From an uncultured Hymenobacter sp. (lineage in GTDB: Bacteria; Bacteroidota; Bacteroidia; Cytophagales; Hymenobacteraceae), in NCBI GenBank assembly GCA_913776615.1, contig CAJYPK010000013.1, forward strand, positions 1 to 46,438: 46,438 nt of DNA, in the 5' to 3' direction. The notes beneath the pieces are model-generated. The model saw only the letters and a program-made list of their open reading frames with translations, searched no databases and was not told the origin of the DNA. Made by a program: the position numbers and the translations under genes. Below, in pieces: positions 1-7,893 of this stretch (the stretch's first letter is position 1; the number at the start of each line of letters is the position of its first letter).

Positions 1-1092
1 CAAAAAAGCCAGGATTTTGGTGGGCCAGCCCAGGATGGCGCCCACGTGCAGGTCGTAATTCATTCCCAGAAACTTCTCCCCGGCCGCCTTGTCGCGGTAC
101 AGCTCCGCTTTTTGGAAAGCGCCGGTGCGGGCGTCGTACGTCAGCTGGTCGGTGCGGAAGCGGGTGCCCTCGCTTTCGTTGACGCGCACCGTCAGCGGGG
201 CTTGGAAGCTGGTGAGGGGCTTGGCCGATACGGTCGCGGCGGCCGGGATGCGCTGCCAGGCGTCGCGCACGGCGGCGTCGAGGGTGCGAGCGGCCAGGGC
301 CTGCTCGGCGGCGCTCAGGGCGGCAGGCTGGGTTTTGCCCGGGTCTTTCTTGCCCTTGCCGCCGTGGGCCTGGGCCGGGTGGCCGGTGGCCAGGTACGCC
401 ACGCCGTTGCGCACCCAGTCGAACGACCAGGTGAGGCCGGTGAGGGCAATGCCCAGGGCCACCAGCGTCACGTAGAAGCCCACCGTGTTGTGCAAGTCGT
501 AGTTGAGGCGCTTGCCCGAGGCATCCCACTTGATCTTGAAGCGCTGCCGACGGGCAGCTTTGTTTTGGGGCCACCACAGCACGAGGCCGCTCAGCAGTAG
601 CAGCACGAAGGTGAGCGTGCCGTAGCTCACGACCTGGCGGCCGGCGTCGCCGAGCAGCAAGTCCCAGTGCAGGCTCTTAACGAGCTGAAAGAACTCGTAC
701 TTATTGTCGATGATGCCCGTCACCTGGCCGGTGTACGGATTCACGTAGGCCGATTTTAAGACCTCAACTTGCCCGCCGAAATACGGCTTGCCGGGCGTAC
801 CCTTGTACGCCATGAAGCTCCAGGCGCGGTCGGGGGCGCGGTAGGCGGTGGCGTAGTACACCGGCGCCCCGGGTCCCAGCGCGGCCACGGCTTTCTGATA
901 CACTACGCTGTACGGTAAGGGCTTGGCACTGGCAGCCGGCGGGGCGACGAATAACGCCCGGCGGTGCGCCACTTCAAAAAGCTCGCGCTGAAATACGTAG
1001 AGGCAGCCGGTGAGGCTCACCACCAGCACCACGAGCCCCGAGGCGAGCCCCAGCCACAGGTGCAGCTTGCCGATTAGCTTTTTGAAGGTCAT
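1..1092 (-). CDS. PepSY-associated transmembrane protein (partial)
   Basis: The reading frame stays open to the left edge, so the C-terminus is missing; 364 codons are visible. It starts at ATG 1092 with a basic n-region (MTFKKLIGKLHLWLGLASG) running into a first membrane helix. A second helix lies near residue 160 (TFVLLLLSGLVLWWP) and a third follows the segment LNYDLHNTVGFY. The HLWLGL and DLHNTVGFY histidine motifs are typical of the PepSY_TM family, which includes membrane proteins thought to reduce or release iron from siderophores. It begins 74 bp after the siderophore-type TonB receptor on the same strand, so the two probably form an operon. Family assignment is good; the ferric-reductase role is inferred from family and context. 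Confidence 0.85.
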   Translation of the reverse strand, partial: MTFKKLIGKLHLWLGLASGLVVLVVSLTGCLYVFQRELFEVAHRRALFVAPPAASAKPLPYSVVYQKAVAALGPGAPVYYATAYRAPDRAWSFMAYKGTPGKPYFGGQVEVLKSAYVNPYTGQVTGIIDNKYEFFQLVKSLHWDLLLGDAGRQVVSYGTLTFVLLLLSGLVLWWPQNKAARRQRFKIKWDASGKRLNYDLHNTVGFYVTLVALGIALTGLTWSFDWVRNGVAYLATGHPAQAHGGKGKKDPGKTQPAALSAAEQALAARTLDAAVRDAWQRIPAAATVSAKPLTSFQAPLTVRVNESEGTRFRTDQLTYDARTGAFQKAELYRDKAAGEKFLGMNYDLHVGAILGWPTKILAFL

Positions 1093-1166
1093 GGCTCTTG
1101 CTTGGAAGCTAGCGACGGCTGGCAGTAACGGGTAGTTACCGCCAACCGTAGCAGGTGTGGAAAAGA

Positions 1167-3656
1167 TTAGAACGTGTAGCCGGCCGTGAGGCGGAAATTG
1201 GTGGGTGCCTCGGGCTGCCAGTAGTAGTAGCTGCCGATGCCCGTGGTGCTGGTGCCCAGCGTGGGGTTGGGCACGTAGGTGCCCGCCGCGTAGTTGTAGC
1301 GGCCGGTGAGGTTATTCACCAACAGGTTCACGCTCAGGTGCTCGCCCTGCCACGACACGCCGCCGTCGAGGCGGAAATAGTCGTCGGGCAGCACGGTACC
1401 CTGGTTGCCGAGGCCCGCGTAGCGCTCCACCTGCCACTGCATGCCGCCCGAGAGGCCAAAGCCCTTGAGCGCGCCGCGCTGCAAGCGGTAGCTCAGCCAG
1501 GCGTTGCTGTTGTGCTTGGCGGTGCTGCCCAGCCGGCGGCCCACGTTGGCCTCGGTGTTGTCCTTGGTGATGGTGGGGTCGAGCAGGGCGTAGTTGGCCA
1601 CCACGTTCAGGCCCGGGAGCAGCTCGCCGGTGAAGTCGGCCTCGATGCCCCGCGAGCGCACCTCGCCGGTTTGCACCGAGAAGCGGTTGTCGGTCGGGTC
1701 GGTGGTCAGGACGTTGGTTTTCGTGATGTTGAACGCCGCGATGGTGGTGCTGAAGCGGCCATCCAGCCAGTCGCGCTTGAGGCCGGCCTCCAGATTGCGG
1801 CCGCGCTGCGGGTCGAAGAAATTACCGTTGCGGTCCTGCCCCGTCTGCGGCACAAACGACTGGTCGTAGAGCGCGTACACGGCCGTGTTGGGGGCCACGG
1901 TGGCGCTCAGACCCAGGCGCGGGGTCACCACGTCTTTCTTGATGCGGGCCTGCACGTTGTTGTTGCTCGAATACCGGGCGGCCAGCGTCAGGCGCAGGCG
2001 GTTGTCGAAAAAGCCCAGCTCGTCCTGCACGTACAGGCCGACGTACTTGGTGAAGCCTTTGTAAGGCCCGCGGCGGTCGAGGTCAACGCTGCGCACCGTA
2101 CCGAGGTCTACCAACGTAGCGGGCGGGCTGGCTTGGGTATAATAGGTGGGCCGCGTCACGTCGAGCGCCAGCGTGCCGCCCGCGCCAAAGTCGGCCACGT
2201 AGTTTTTGTCCGAGGCGTCGAGGCCCACGATGATGCGGTGCTGCACCGAGCCGGTTTCGACGGTGCCGTTCAGGAAAGCCTGGCCGGCGAGGGTGTAGTT
2301 ATCGACGTCGTAGATCGAGATGGTTCGGTTCAGTACGTTCTGCGGCAGCGTGTTGGCGGGTAAGTAGCTCGGCAGCGAGGCCGGGTTTACGTTGGGATTG
2401 AACGAGCCCGCCCCTATCCAGTTGGAGATACCGCGCATGGCGTAGCGCAGGTAAGCCACCTGCCCGGTGAGCTTCCAGTTGTCGCTGAAGCGGTGCTCCA
2501 CGTTGCCAAACAGGCTGTGGTCGTTCACCCGCGACGAGCCCATGATGGGGTCGTAGAGCGAAAAATCCTGCCCCACGCTCTTGTAGCCGTTGGGCGAAAA
2601 CACGTAGTTGCCCGCCGTGCCGAAGTTGGAGTACTGGTACACGTACTGCACCGTGGCCGTGGTGTTGTCGTCGAACTGGTAGCGCAGGCTGGGGGCCAGG
2701 GCCACCTTGCGGTTGAAATCAAAGCCCTGGTACGAATTCAGGCTCTGGCCCATCACGTTGAGGCGGTATTGCAGGCGGTTGTCCTTGCTGAGCTTGCCGT
2801 CGATATCGGCCGTGGCGCGGTACTGCCCGAAGCTGCCCAGCGTGAGGCCCACGGTCTTGCGGCTGGTGCCGGTGGGCGCCTTCAGCACCGCATTGTAGAA
2901 ACCGCCCGCCTCGGTGTTGCTCACCAAAAAGCCGCCCGGCCCCTTCACAAACTCCACGCGCTCGATAAACGAGGCGTCCTCGGCCAGCGGGCCGAAGTAG
3001 TTGCCGATGCTCAGGCCGTTGCGCAGCGAGCCGAAGCCCGTATTGAAGCCCCGCACGGTGATCCGGGCGTACACGTTGTTCCAGTGGCCGGGCGTCACTA
3101 CCCCGCTCACGTTGCGCGAAATGCCTTCTACCGGCGTGAAAATCTGCTGGTCGGCCAGCAGCTGGCTCGTCACCACCTGCACGCTCTGCGGCGCTTCGAG
3201 CAGCGGCTCGCCCAGGCGCAGCGAGCTGGAGGGGTTGGGGCGGCGGTAGCGGTTGTGGCTGCCGGTTACGGTCACCTCGTCGAGGTCCTGCTGGCTTTCG
3301 GCCAGGCTGAAATTTTGCACCAGCGGCTGGTCGCCGGCCACGACCACCGTACGCTCCTGCATGGTGAAGCCCACCAGGCGCACGCCCAGCGTGTAAGTGC
3401 CGGCGGGCACGTTGGCGAGGCGGTAGTCGCCGTTGGCGTCGGTGTCGGTACCCTGGGTGGTACCGCGCAGGCCCACCGAGGCCCCCACCACGGGCCGACC
3501 CGTGCGGGCGTCGGTTACGCGGCCCTGCACCACGCTCTGGGCGTGGGCCGTAAGAGCCAAGCAGCTAATTGCCAGGCCACAGGGGAGATTTTTACCGAAG
3601 GAAAGCGTAGGAAAAGGTGCCAAAGCGGAAGAGGCTAGTAGTAGAAACTGCGACAA
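1167..3656 (-). CDS. TonB-dependent siderophore receptor
   Basis: This 829-residue outer-membrane receptor probably imports a ferric siderophore. After a signal-like N-terminus ending near AHAQS comes a CarboxypepD-regulatory-like domain (about residues 41-125, VVQGRVTDARTGRPVVGASV). A plug domain follows (LEAPQSVQVVTSQLL, ITVRGFN, RVEFVKGPGG), then a long beta-barrel ending in the aromatic-terminated strand LTAGYTF. The plug pattern matches the siderophore-receptor class rather than SusC. The only start that keeps the signal peptide is a TTG at 3656, and no in-frame ATG lies close upstream, so the exact start is uncertain. A palindromic operator candidate lies 22 bp upstream, and the PepSY-type gene follows downstream. 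The specific siderophore cannot be told from sequence. Confidence 0.9.
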   Translation of the reverse strand: MSQFLLLASSALAPFPTLSFGKNLPCGLAISCLALTAHAQSVVQGRVTDARTGRPVVGASVGLRGTTQGTDTDANGDYRLANVPAGTYTLGVRLVGFTMQERTVVVAGDQPLVQNFSLAESQQDLDEVTVTGSHNRYRRPNPSSSLRLGEPLLEAPQSVQVVTSQLLADQQIFTPVEGISRNVSGVVTPGHWNNVYARITVRGFNTGFGSLRNGLSIGNYFGPLAEDASFIERVEFVKGPGGFLVSNTEAGGFYNAVLKAPTGTSRKTVGLTLGSFGQYRATADIDGKLSKDNRLQYRLNVMGQSLNSYQGFDFNRKVALAPSLRYQFDDNTTATVQYVYQYSNFGTAGNYVFSPNGYKSVGQDFSLYDPIMGSSRVNDHSLFGNVEHRFSDNWKLTGQVAYLRYAMRGISNWIGAGSFNPNVNPASLPSYLPANTLPQNVLNRTISIYDVDNYTLAGQAFLNGTVETGSVQHRIIVGLDASDKNYVADFGAGGTLALDVTRPTYYTQASPPATLVDLGTVRSVDLDRRGPYKGFTKYVGLYVQDELGFFDNRLRLTLAARYSSNNNVQARIKKDVVTPRLGLSATVAPNTAVYALYDQSFVPQTGQDRNGNFFDPQRGRNLEAGLKRDWLDGRFSTTIAAFNITKTNVLTTDPTDNRFSVQTGEVRSRGIEADFTGELLPGLNVVANYALLDPTITKDNTEANVGRRLGSTAKHNSNAWLSYRLQRGALKGFGLSGGMQWQVERYAGLGNQGTVLPDDYFRLDGGVSWQGEHLSVNLLVNNLTGRYNYAAGTYVPNPTLGTSTTGIGSYYYWQPEAPTNFRLTAGYTF

Positions 3657-3678
3657 AGCTACGGCCGATTTTCGCCTT

Positions 3679-3703
3679 ATTTTTAATTAGTCTAATTAAA
3701 AAT
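3679..3703. promoter_or_regulatory. 25-bp palindrome, candidate iron-responsive operator
   Basis: This is a perfect inverted repeat with 12-bp arms around a single central base (T3691). It is A/T-only except for the core TTAGTCTAA, and lies 22 bp upstream of the receptor start in otherwise GC-rich DNA. The core TTAGnCTAA is shared with the DtxR/IdeR iron box of other bacteria, whereas a Fur box (GATAATGATAATCATTATC) fits less well. Control by a DtxR-like repressor is inferred. Confidence 0.6.
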
Positions 3704-3900
3704 ACAAACAAAATTCAGTAATCCTTCACCTCTAGCCACATAAAAGCCTCCTTTCTGTTTGGTCTGGAAAGCATCCCGATGGCAGCGCAACTCACCCGCC
3801 GGGTAGCTGTTCTAGGGCTGCACCCGGCCCCGGCCATCGTCGCGCTACGCGGCTGTTTCAAGGCGGCCCAGCCCTCCGCTCCCCACTTCTATTTTTGTTT

Positions 3901-5493
3901 ATGACTCCGTTATCCTTCGATCAGATTACGCTCGAAAATTCCTTTGTAAGCGAGCTGCGCGGCGATGCCTCGGGCCTGGCCGGCGCGCGCCAGGTACCGG
4001 GCTACCACTATTCGCACGTGGCCCCCACCCCCGTGGCCGACCCGCACTTGCTGGCCTGGTCCGACGAGCTAGGCGACTACCTGGGGCTGGCCCGGCCCGC
4101 CGGGCGCGGCCCGGCCGTGGCGGCGCTGGCCGGCAACCTGGTCACGGGCAGCATGCGGCCCTTCGCGGCGCGCTACGGCGGGCATCAGTTTGGCAACTGG
4201 GCCGGGCAGCTGGGCGACGGCCGGGCCATCGGGCTGGGCCAGGTGGCCGCCCGCGACGGCTCGCGCTGGGAAATCCAGCTCAAAGGGGCCGGCCCCACGC
4301 CCTACTCGCGGCGGGCCGACGGCCGGGCGGTGCTGCGCTCGTCGGTGCGCGAGTTTTTGTGCAGCGAGGCCATGCATTACCTCGGCGTGCCCACCACCCG
4401 CGCCCTGAGCCTGGTCGCCACCGGCGACGAAGTGGTGCGCGACATGTTTTACGACGGTAATCCGCAGGCCGAGCCGGGGGCCATCGTGGCGCGGGTGGCA
4501 CCCACGTTTATTCGGTTTGGTAATTTTCAGCTGCTGGCGGCGCTGGGCGAAATCGACAATCTGCGCGCCCTGGCCGACTACGTGCTGCGCCACCACTACC
4601 CCGAGCTGGGCGCGCCCTCGCCCGACACGTACCTGCGCTGGTTTGCAGAGGTGGCCCGGCGCACGGCCGTGATGGTGGCGCACTGGATGACGGTGGGCTT
4701 CGTGCACGGGGTAATGAACACCGATAACATGTCCATCCTGGGCCTCACCATCGACTACGGCCCCTACGGCTGGCTGGAGCCCTACGACCCGGAGTGGACG
4801 CCCAACACCACCGACTTTGGCTCGCGGCGCTACGCCTTCGGCCAGCAGCCCCGCGTGGCCCTCTGGAACCTGATGGCGCTGGCCCAGGCCCTGGGGCCGC
4901 TGGGGGCCGACCCGCAGGCGCTGCGCGCCGGCCTGGAAGTGTACGTCGAGACGCTGAACACTACCCAGCACGAGTTATTCCTGCGCAAGCTCGGCCTCAC
5001 CCCGCTCGACCCGGCCGGCGACCGGGCTCTTACCGAAGCGCTGCCCGCCGCCCTGGCCGGGCCGCAGCTCGACATGACCATTTTTTTCCGGCAGCTAGCG
5101 CACCTCGCCCCCACCCTGCTGGCCGGCGACCCGGACGAGGCCACGTTCCGCCCCCTGCTCGACCAGGCTGCTTATGCCCAAGATCCCGAGCAAGCCCAGC
5201 CAACCTACGACTGGCTGCGCCGCTACGCGCTACGCCTGCGCCGGGAGGCGGCCAGCCCCGAAGCCATCCGCGAGCAGATGCTCCGCGCCAACCCCAAGTA
5301 CGTGCTACGCAACTACCTTGCTCAGCAAGCCATTACGGCCGCCGAGTCCGGCGATCTGACTCCGCTCGAAACGTTGTTTACGGTGCTGAAAACGCCCTTC
5401 GATGAACACCCCGCGCACGAGGCGCTGGCCGCCAAGCGGCCCGACTGGGCGCGGGACAAGCCGGGCAGCGCCACGCTCTCGTGCAGCTCGTAG
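3901..5493 (+). CDS. selO: SelO family protein adenylyltransferase (YdiU)
   Basis: Encodes 530 residues of the SelO/YdiU pseudokinase family, which transfers AMP from ATP to Ser, Thr or Tyr of proteins and has been linked to redox stress. Visible family blocks are GGHQFGNWAGQLGDGRA, IQLKGAGPTPYSRRADGRAV, SSVREFLCSEAMHYLGVPTT, and the nucleotide/metal region HGVMNTDNMSILGLTIDYGP. The protein ends in SCSS. The position next to the last two serines is selenocysteine in eukaryotic SelO and is cysteine here. I chose ATG 3901 over an in-frame TTG two codons earlier. The length is somewhat above the 478 residues of the E. coli protein. Its stop codon touches a hairpin repeat shared with the converging MFS gene. 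Confidence 0.95.
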   Translation: MTPLSFDQITLENSFVSELRGDASGLAGARQVPGYHYSHVAPTPVADPHLLAWSDELGDYLGLARPAGRGPAVAALAGNLVTGSMRPFAARYGGHQFGNWAGQLGDGRAIGLGQVAARDGSRWEIQLKGAGPTPYSRRADGRAVLRSSVREFLCSEAMHYLGVPTTRALSLVATGDEVVRDMFYDGNPQAEPGAIVARVAPTFIRFGNFQLLAALGEIDNLRALADYVLRHHYPELGAPSPDTYLRWFAEVARRTAVMVAHWMTVGFVHGVMNTDNMSILGLTIDYGPYGWLEPYDPEWTPNTTDFGSRRYAFGQQPRVALWNLMALAQALGPLGADPQALRAGLEVYVETLNTTQHELFLRKLGLTPLDPAGDRALTEALPAALAGPQLDMTIFFRQLAHLAPTLLAGDPDEATFRPLLDQAAYAQDPEQAQPTYDWLRRYALRLRREAASPEAIREQMLRANPKYVLRNYLAQQAITAAESGDLTPLETLFTVLKTPFDEHPAHEALAAKRPDWARDKPGSATLSCSS

Positions 5494-5561
5494 TAGCGCG
5501 GACTTTGTAGTCCGCGTTTCGCTAGCCTGTCTAAGCGCGGACTTACAAAATCCGCGCTACT
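5492..5561. repeat. Inverted hairpin repeat, family D copy 1
   Basis: Arms 5492-5516 and 5536-5561 are reverse complements apart from one mismatch and one inserted base, separated by 19 bp. The left arm folds alone (CGCGGACT, loop TTGT, AGTCCGCG) and is preceded by GTAG; the right arm folds similarly (GCGCGGA/TCCGCGC). It lies between two converging genes: it overlaps the last base pairs of the selO stop codon, and it encodes the final codons and TAA of the MFS gene. It could serve as a bidirectional 3' end structure. Confidence 0.8.
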
Positions 5562-6727
5562 TCGACGGGCGGGCTCAGCAGCTGGCGGCGCACCACGCCG
5601 GCCAGCACCTGGGCCAGGCCCGCGCCCACCAGCGCCATACCCACGCCCACCAGCGCGGGCGAAGTATAGCCGTAACCGGCGGCCAGCGGCAGCCCACCCA
5701 GGAAGGCGCCCAGCGCATTGCCGATGTTGAAGGCGGCCTGCGTAACGGAAGCCCCCAGCATCTCGGCCCCCTTCGAGGAGTGGATCATCAGCATCTGGAT
5801 GGGGGCCGCCAGGGCCAGCGAGCAGCTGCCGGCCACGAACGTTAGCACTAGCGAAATAATCTGATTTTCAGAACAAAAGAAAATAGCCAGCAACGTAGCC
5901 GCCATGGCCAGCAGCAGGGCAAAGCAGGCGGTGAGCGGCGAAAAGCGGTCGGCCAGCTTGCCCCCCACCACGTTGCCCGCAAACATGCCCAAGCCCACCA
6001 GTACCATCACGTAGGGCACGTAGCCCGGCGGAAAGCGCGAGACCTCCGTCATGAGCGGCGCGATGTAGCTGACCCAGCAAAACAAGCCCCCCGTGCCGAT
6101 GGCCGTGATGAGCACGATGAGCCAGGTGTTGAGGCGCGTCACCAGCCGCCGCTCGGCCCCGGCATCGTCGGCGCGCTGCACCGGCAGGGCGGGCAGCACC
6201 AGGTACAGCGCGAGCAGGGTGAGTAGCCCCAGCGCCCCGGCCCCGGCCAGCGCGTAGCGCCAGGAGTAGTATTGCCCGAGGTAAGTACCCAGCGGCACCG
6301 TGAGCAGGTTGGCGATGGTGAGGCCGGCAAACATGGTGGCAATGGCCTGCGCCTGCTTGCCCCGGGCCGCCAACTGGCTGGCCACGACCGATCCTACCCC
6401 AAAAAATGCGCCGTGGGGCAGCCCCGCCAGCAGCCGGCTGAAAAACAGCACGGTATTATTAGGCGCAAAGGCCGAGAGCACGTTAAACACCGTGAACCCG
6501 GCCATGAGTAGCACCAGCAGCCGCTTGGGGGGCACGTTGCGCCCCAGCAGGGTGAGCAGCGGAGCCCCGATAACGACGCCCAGCGCGTAGGCTGAAATAG
6601 CGTAGCCCGCCTGCGGAATGGTGATGTGATAATCGGCGGCAATGCTGGGCAGCAGGCCCATCATCACAAATTCGGTGGTGCCGATGGCCAGGCCCCCGAG
6701 CGCCAGCGGCACTAATTGCTTATTCAA
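5543..6727 (-). CDS. MFS transporter, DHA1/AraJ-like exporter
   Basis: Encodes 394 residues with about twelve hydrophobic helices, the size usual for the major facilitator superfamily. The N-terminus (LALGGLAIGTTEFVMMGLLP) and ISAYALGVVIGAPLLTLLGRNVPPKRLLVL loop carry the helix 1 and motif A region of the AraJ/YdhP-like branch of drug and sugar-efflux proteins. A second motif A-like loop appears in the C-terminal half (GGKLADRFSPL). The substrate is unknown. The last codons (VARIL and stop) lie inside a hairpin repeat, which suggests the repeat replaced or extended the original C-terminus. Translation starts at ATG 6727. Confidence 0.88.
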   Translation of the reverse strand: MNKQLVPLALGGLAIGTTEFVMMGLLPSIAADYHITIPQAGYAISAYALGVVIGAPLLTLLGRNVPPKRLLVLLMAGFTVFNVLSAFAPNNTVLFFSRLLAGLPHGAFFGVGSVVASQLAARGKQAQAIATMFAGLTIANLLTVPLGTYLGQYYSWRYALAGAGALGLLTLLALYLVLPALPVQRADDAGAERRLVTRLNTWLIVLITAIGTGGLFCWVSYIAPLMTEVSRFPPGYVPYVMVLVGLGMFAGNVVGGKLADRFSPLTACFALLLAMAATLLAIFFCSENQIISLVLTFVAGSCSLALAAPIQMLMIHSSKGAEMLGASVTQAAFNIGNALGAFLGGLPLAAGYGYTSPALVGVGMALVGAGLAQVLAGVVRRQLLSPPVEVARIL

Positions 6728-6855
6728 CGGAAAATGGTACGTTCACTACAAAGAACGGCAGGTTTGCCCGCCCCGGCGGACCTGCCCGCGACGAGTAGCT
6801 CGTTGGGGGCAGAAAAATCTGCCGATCCTGGCCCCGGCTCAAGCCCGGGTTCAGA

Positions 6856-7350
6856 CTACTCCGCCTTCTGGTTGAGGTAGTTTTTGGCCAGGTCGTTGAG
6901 CTTGGTATCGGTGCGTTGCTCTTCCTCCAGCGTTTGGCGCAGCAGGTCGGCGGCCGCGGGGTTGTCGAGGCGCTCGGCGTAGTGCGCGGCGGTGCCGTAG
7001 CCCGCTATCTCGTAGTGCTCGATGCGCTGGGCGGCGGCAATGAGGGCGGCGTCCATCACCTCGGGGGTGGCCTGCTCCGACATTGTTTCCTGCCCCTCGG
7101 TGATGAGGCCCGCCATAGCCCGGCAGGAGTGGCCATCGAGGTTGAGGCCCAGGTCGTCGCCGATGCGCTCCAGGCGCTGGATCTGCTTCTCGGTTTCGTG
7201 CAGGTGCTTGGTGAAGCTGGCGCGCAGGCGACCGTCCTTGGCTTTTTCGGCCATCAGGGGCAGGGCGCGCACCAGTTGGGTTTCGGCGCTGTACAGGTCT
7301 TTGAGTTGCAGCTCAAATAGATCGTCGAGGGTTTCCAGCTTGTCGGCCAT
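6856..7350 (-). CDS. Ferritin-like DUF892 (YciE-type) protein
   Basis: Encodes 164 residues, almost all alpha-helical by pattern, matching the YciE/DUF892 ferritin-like family. Family features are LDDLFELQLKDLYSAETQLVRALP, KHLHETEKQIQRLERI and EHYEIAGYGTAAHYAERL, with Glu and His spaced as in a di-metal four-helix bundle. Members are general-stress proteins of unclear biochemical role; metal binding is inferred from the fold. A paralogue with about half identical residues by eye lies at 36640-37137. The gene is 128 bp upstream of the MFS gene on the same strand, too far to call an operon with confidence. Confidence 0.88.
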   Translation of the reverse strand: MADKLETLDDLFELQLKDLYSAETQLVRALPLMAEKAKDGRLRASFTKHLHETEKQIQRLERIGDDLGLNLDGHSCRAMAGLITEGQETMSEQATPEVMDAALIAAAQRIEHYEIAGYGTAAHYAERLDNPAAADLLRQTLEEEQRTDTKLNDLAKNYLNQKAE

Positions 7351-7893
7351 AGCGAGGGTGAGAGAAGGCGATAGGATACCCGGCCCAGGGTGGGAACCGG
7401 TTCGCCGTAATACGCCCGCTGCGTAGCCGCGTTGAAGCGGGCCAGCGCCCGGAGAGCCAACGGCAGCCTAGCCCTCACCACTTTTTATCACTTAACAATC
7501 AGAAAATTACCTACTAATCAACTTACTAACTTTGCTACTAGGCCCTGTCTACTTTTGCGTAGTACGCGCACTCATACTACGTGATGTTATGCAGTAGCTG
7601 CGGCATCTACTTAGCAGCCGCTGCTGGTATTTTTTCCCAGCCCCGTACTAGCCTCTACTAGTGGTACTGGCGCGGTACTAGCGCGAGTTTAGCGCAGCGT
7701 AACTCGTGCTAGTAATAACTACCCCAGCGTAGCGCGCTCGAAGGTCAAGCAGCGGGGCAAGTCCCCCGCCGGGCCTCCGTGTTTCTACGGGAGGCCCCAA
7801 ATCCGTATTTCCCGACTGGTCCTGGGCGAGAAAATGGCCGTTAACCAATCGATTAGCTTCTGCTTCGGTTGCTTCACCCGCCTCTGCCCACTC
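7351..7893. other. Divergent intergenic region
   Basis: This gap separates the DUF892 gene (minus) from the YdeP-type oxidoreductase (plus). It contains two matches to the Bacteroidota -7 box TAnnTTTG (7527-7534 and 7550-7557), neither with a well-placed -33 element, and a single small hairpin at 7677-7713. Many CTAG and ACTAG words cluster at 7650-7715. I see no ORF with coding character apart from the possible N-terminal extension from ATG 7834. Confidence 0.5.
7677..7713. repeat. Solo hairpin, family B first module
   Basis: A 37-bp imperfect palindrome with 13-bp arms (ACTAGCGCGAGTT and AACTCGTGCTAGT, one G-T type mismatch). It matches the outermost small hairpin of the long family B repeats, most closely the copy at 35187-35394. 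Here it occurs alone, and upstream of genes instead of after a stop codon. Confidence 0.7.

Noticed and set aside
1155..2363. A 402-codon plus-strand frame opposite the TonB receptor
   Set aside because: Antisense shadow without domain features; the minus-strand receptor explains the region fully.
3679..3703. Fur box
   Set aside because: The palindrome lacks GATAAT-type hexamers; its core is closer to a DtxR-type site.
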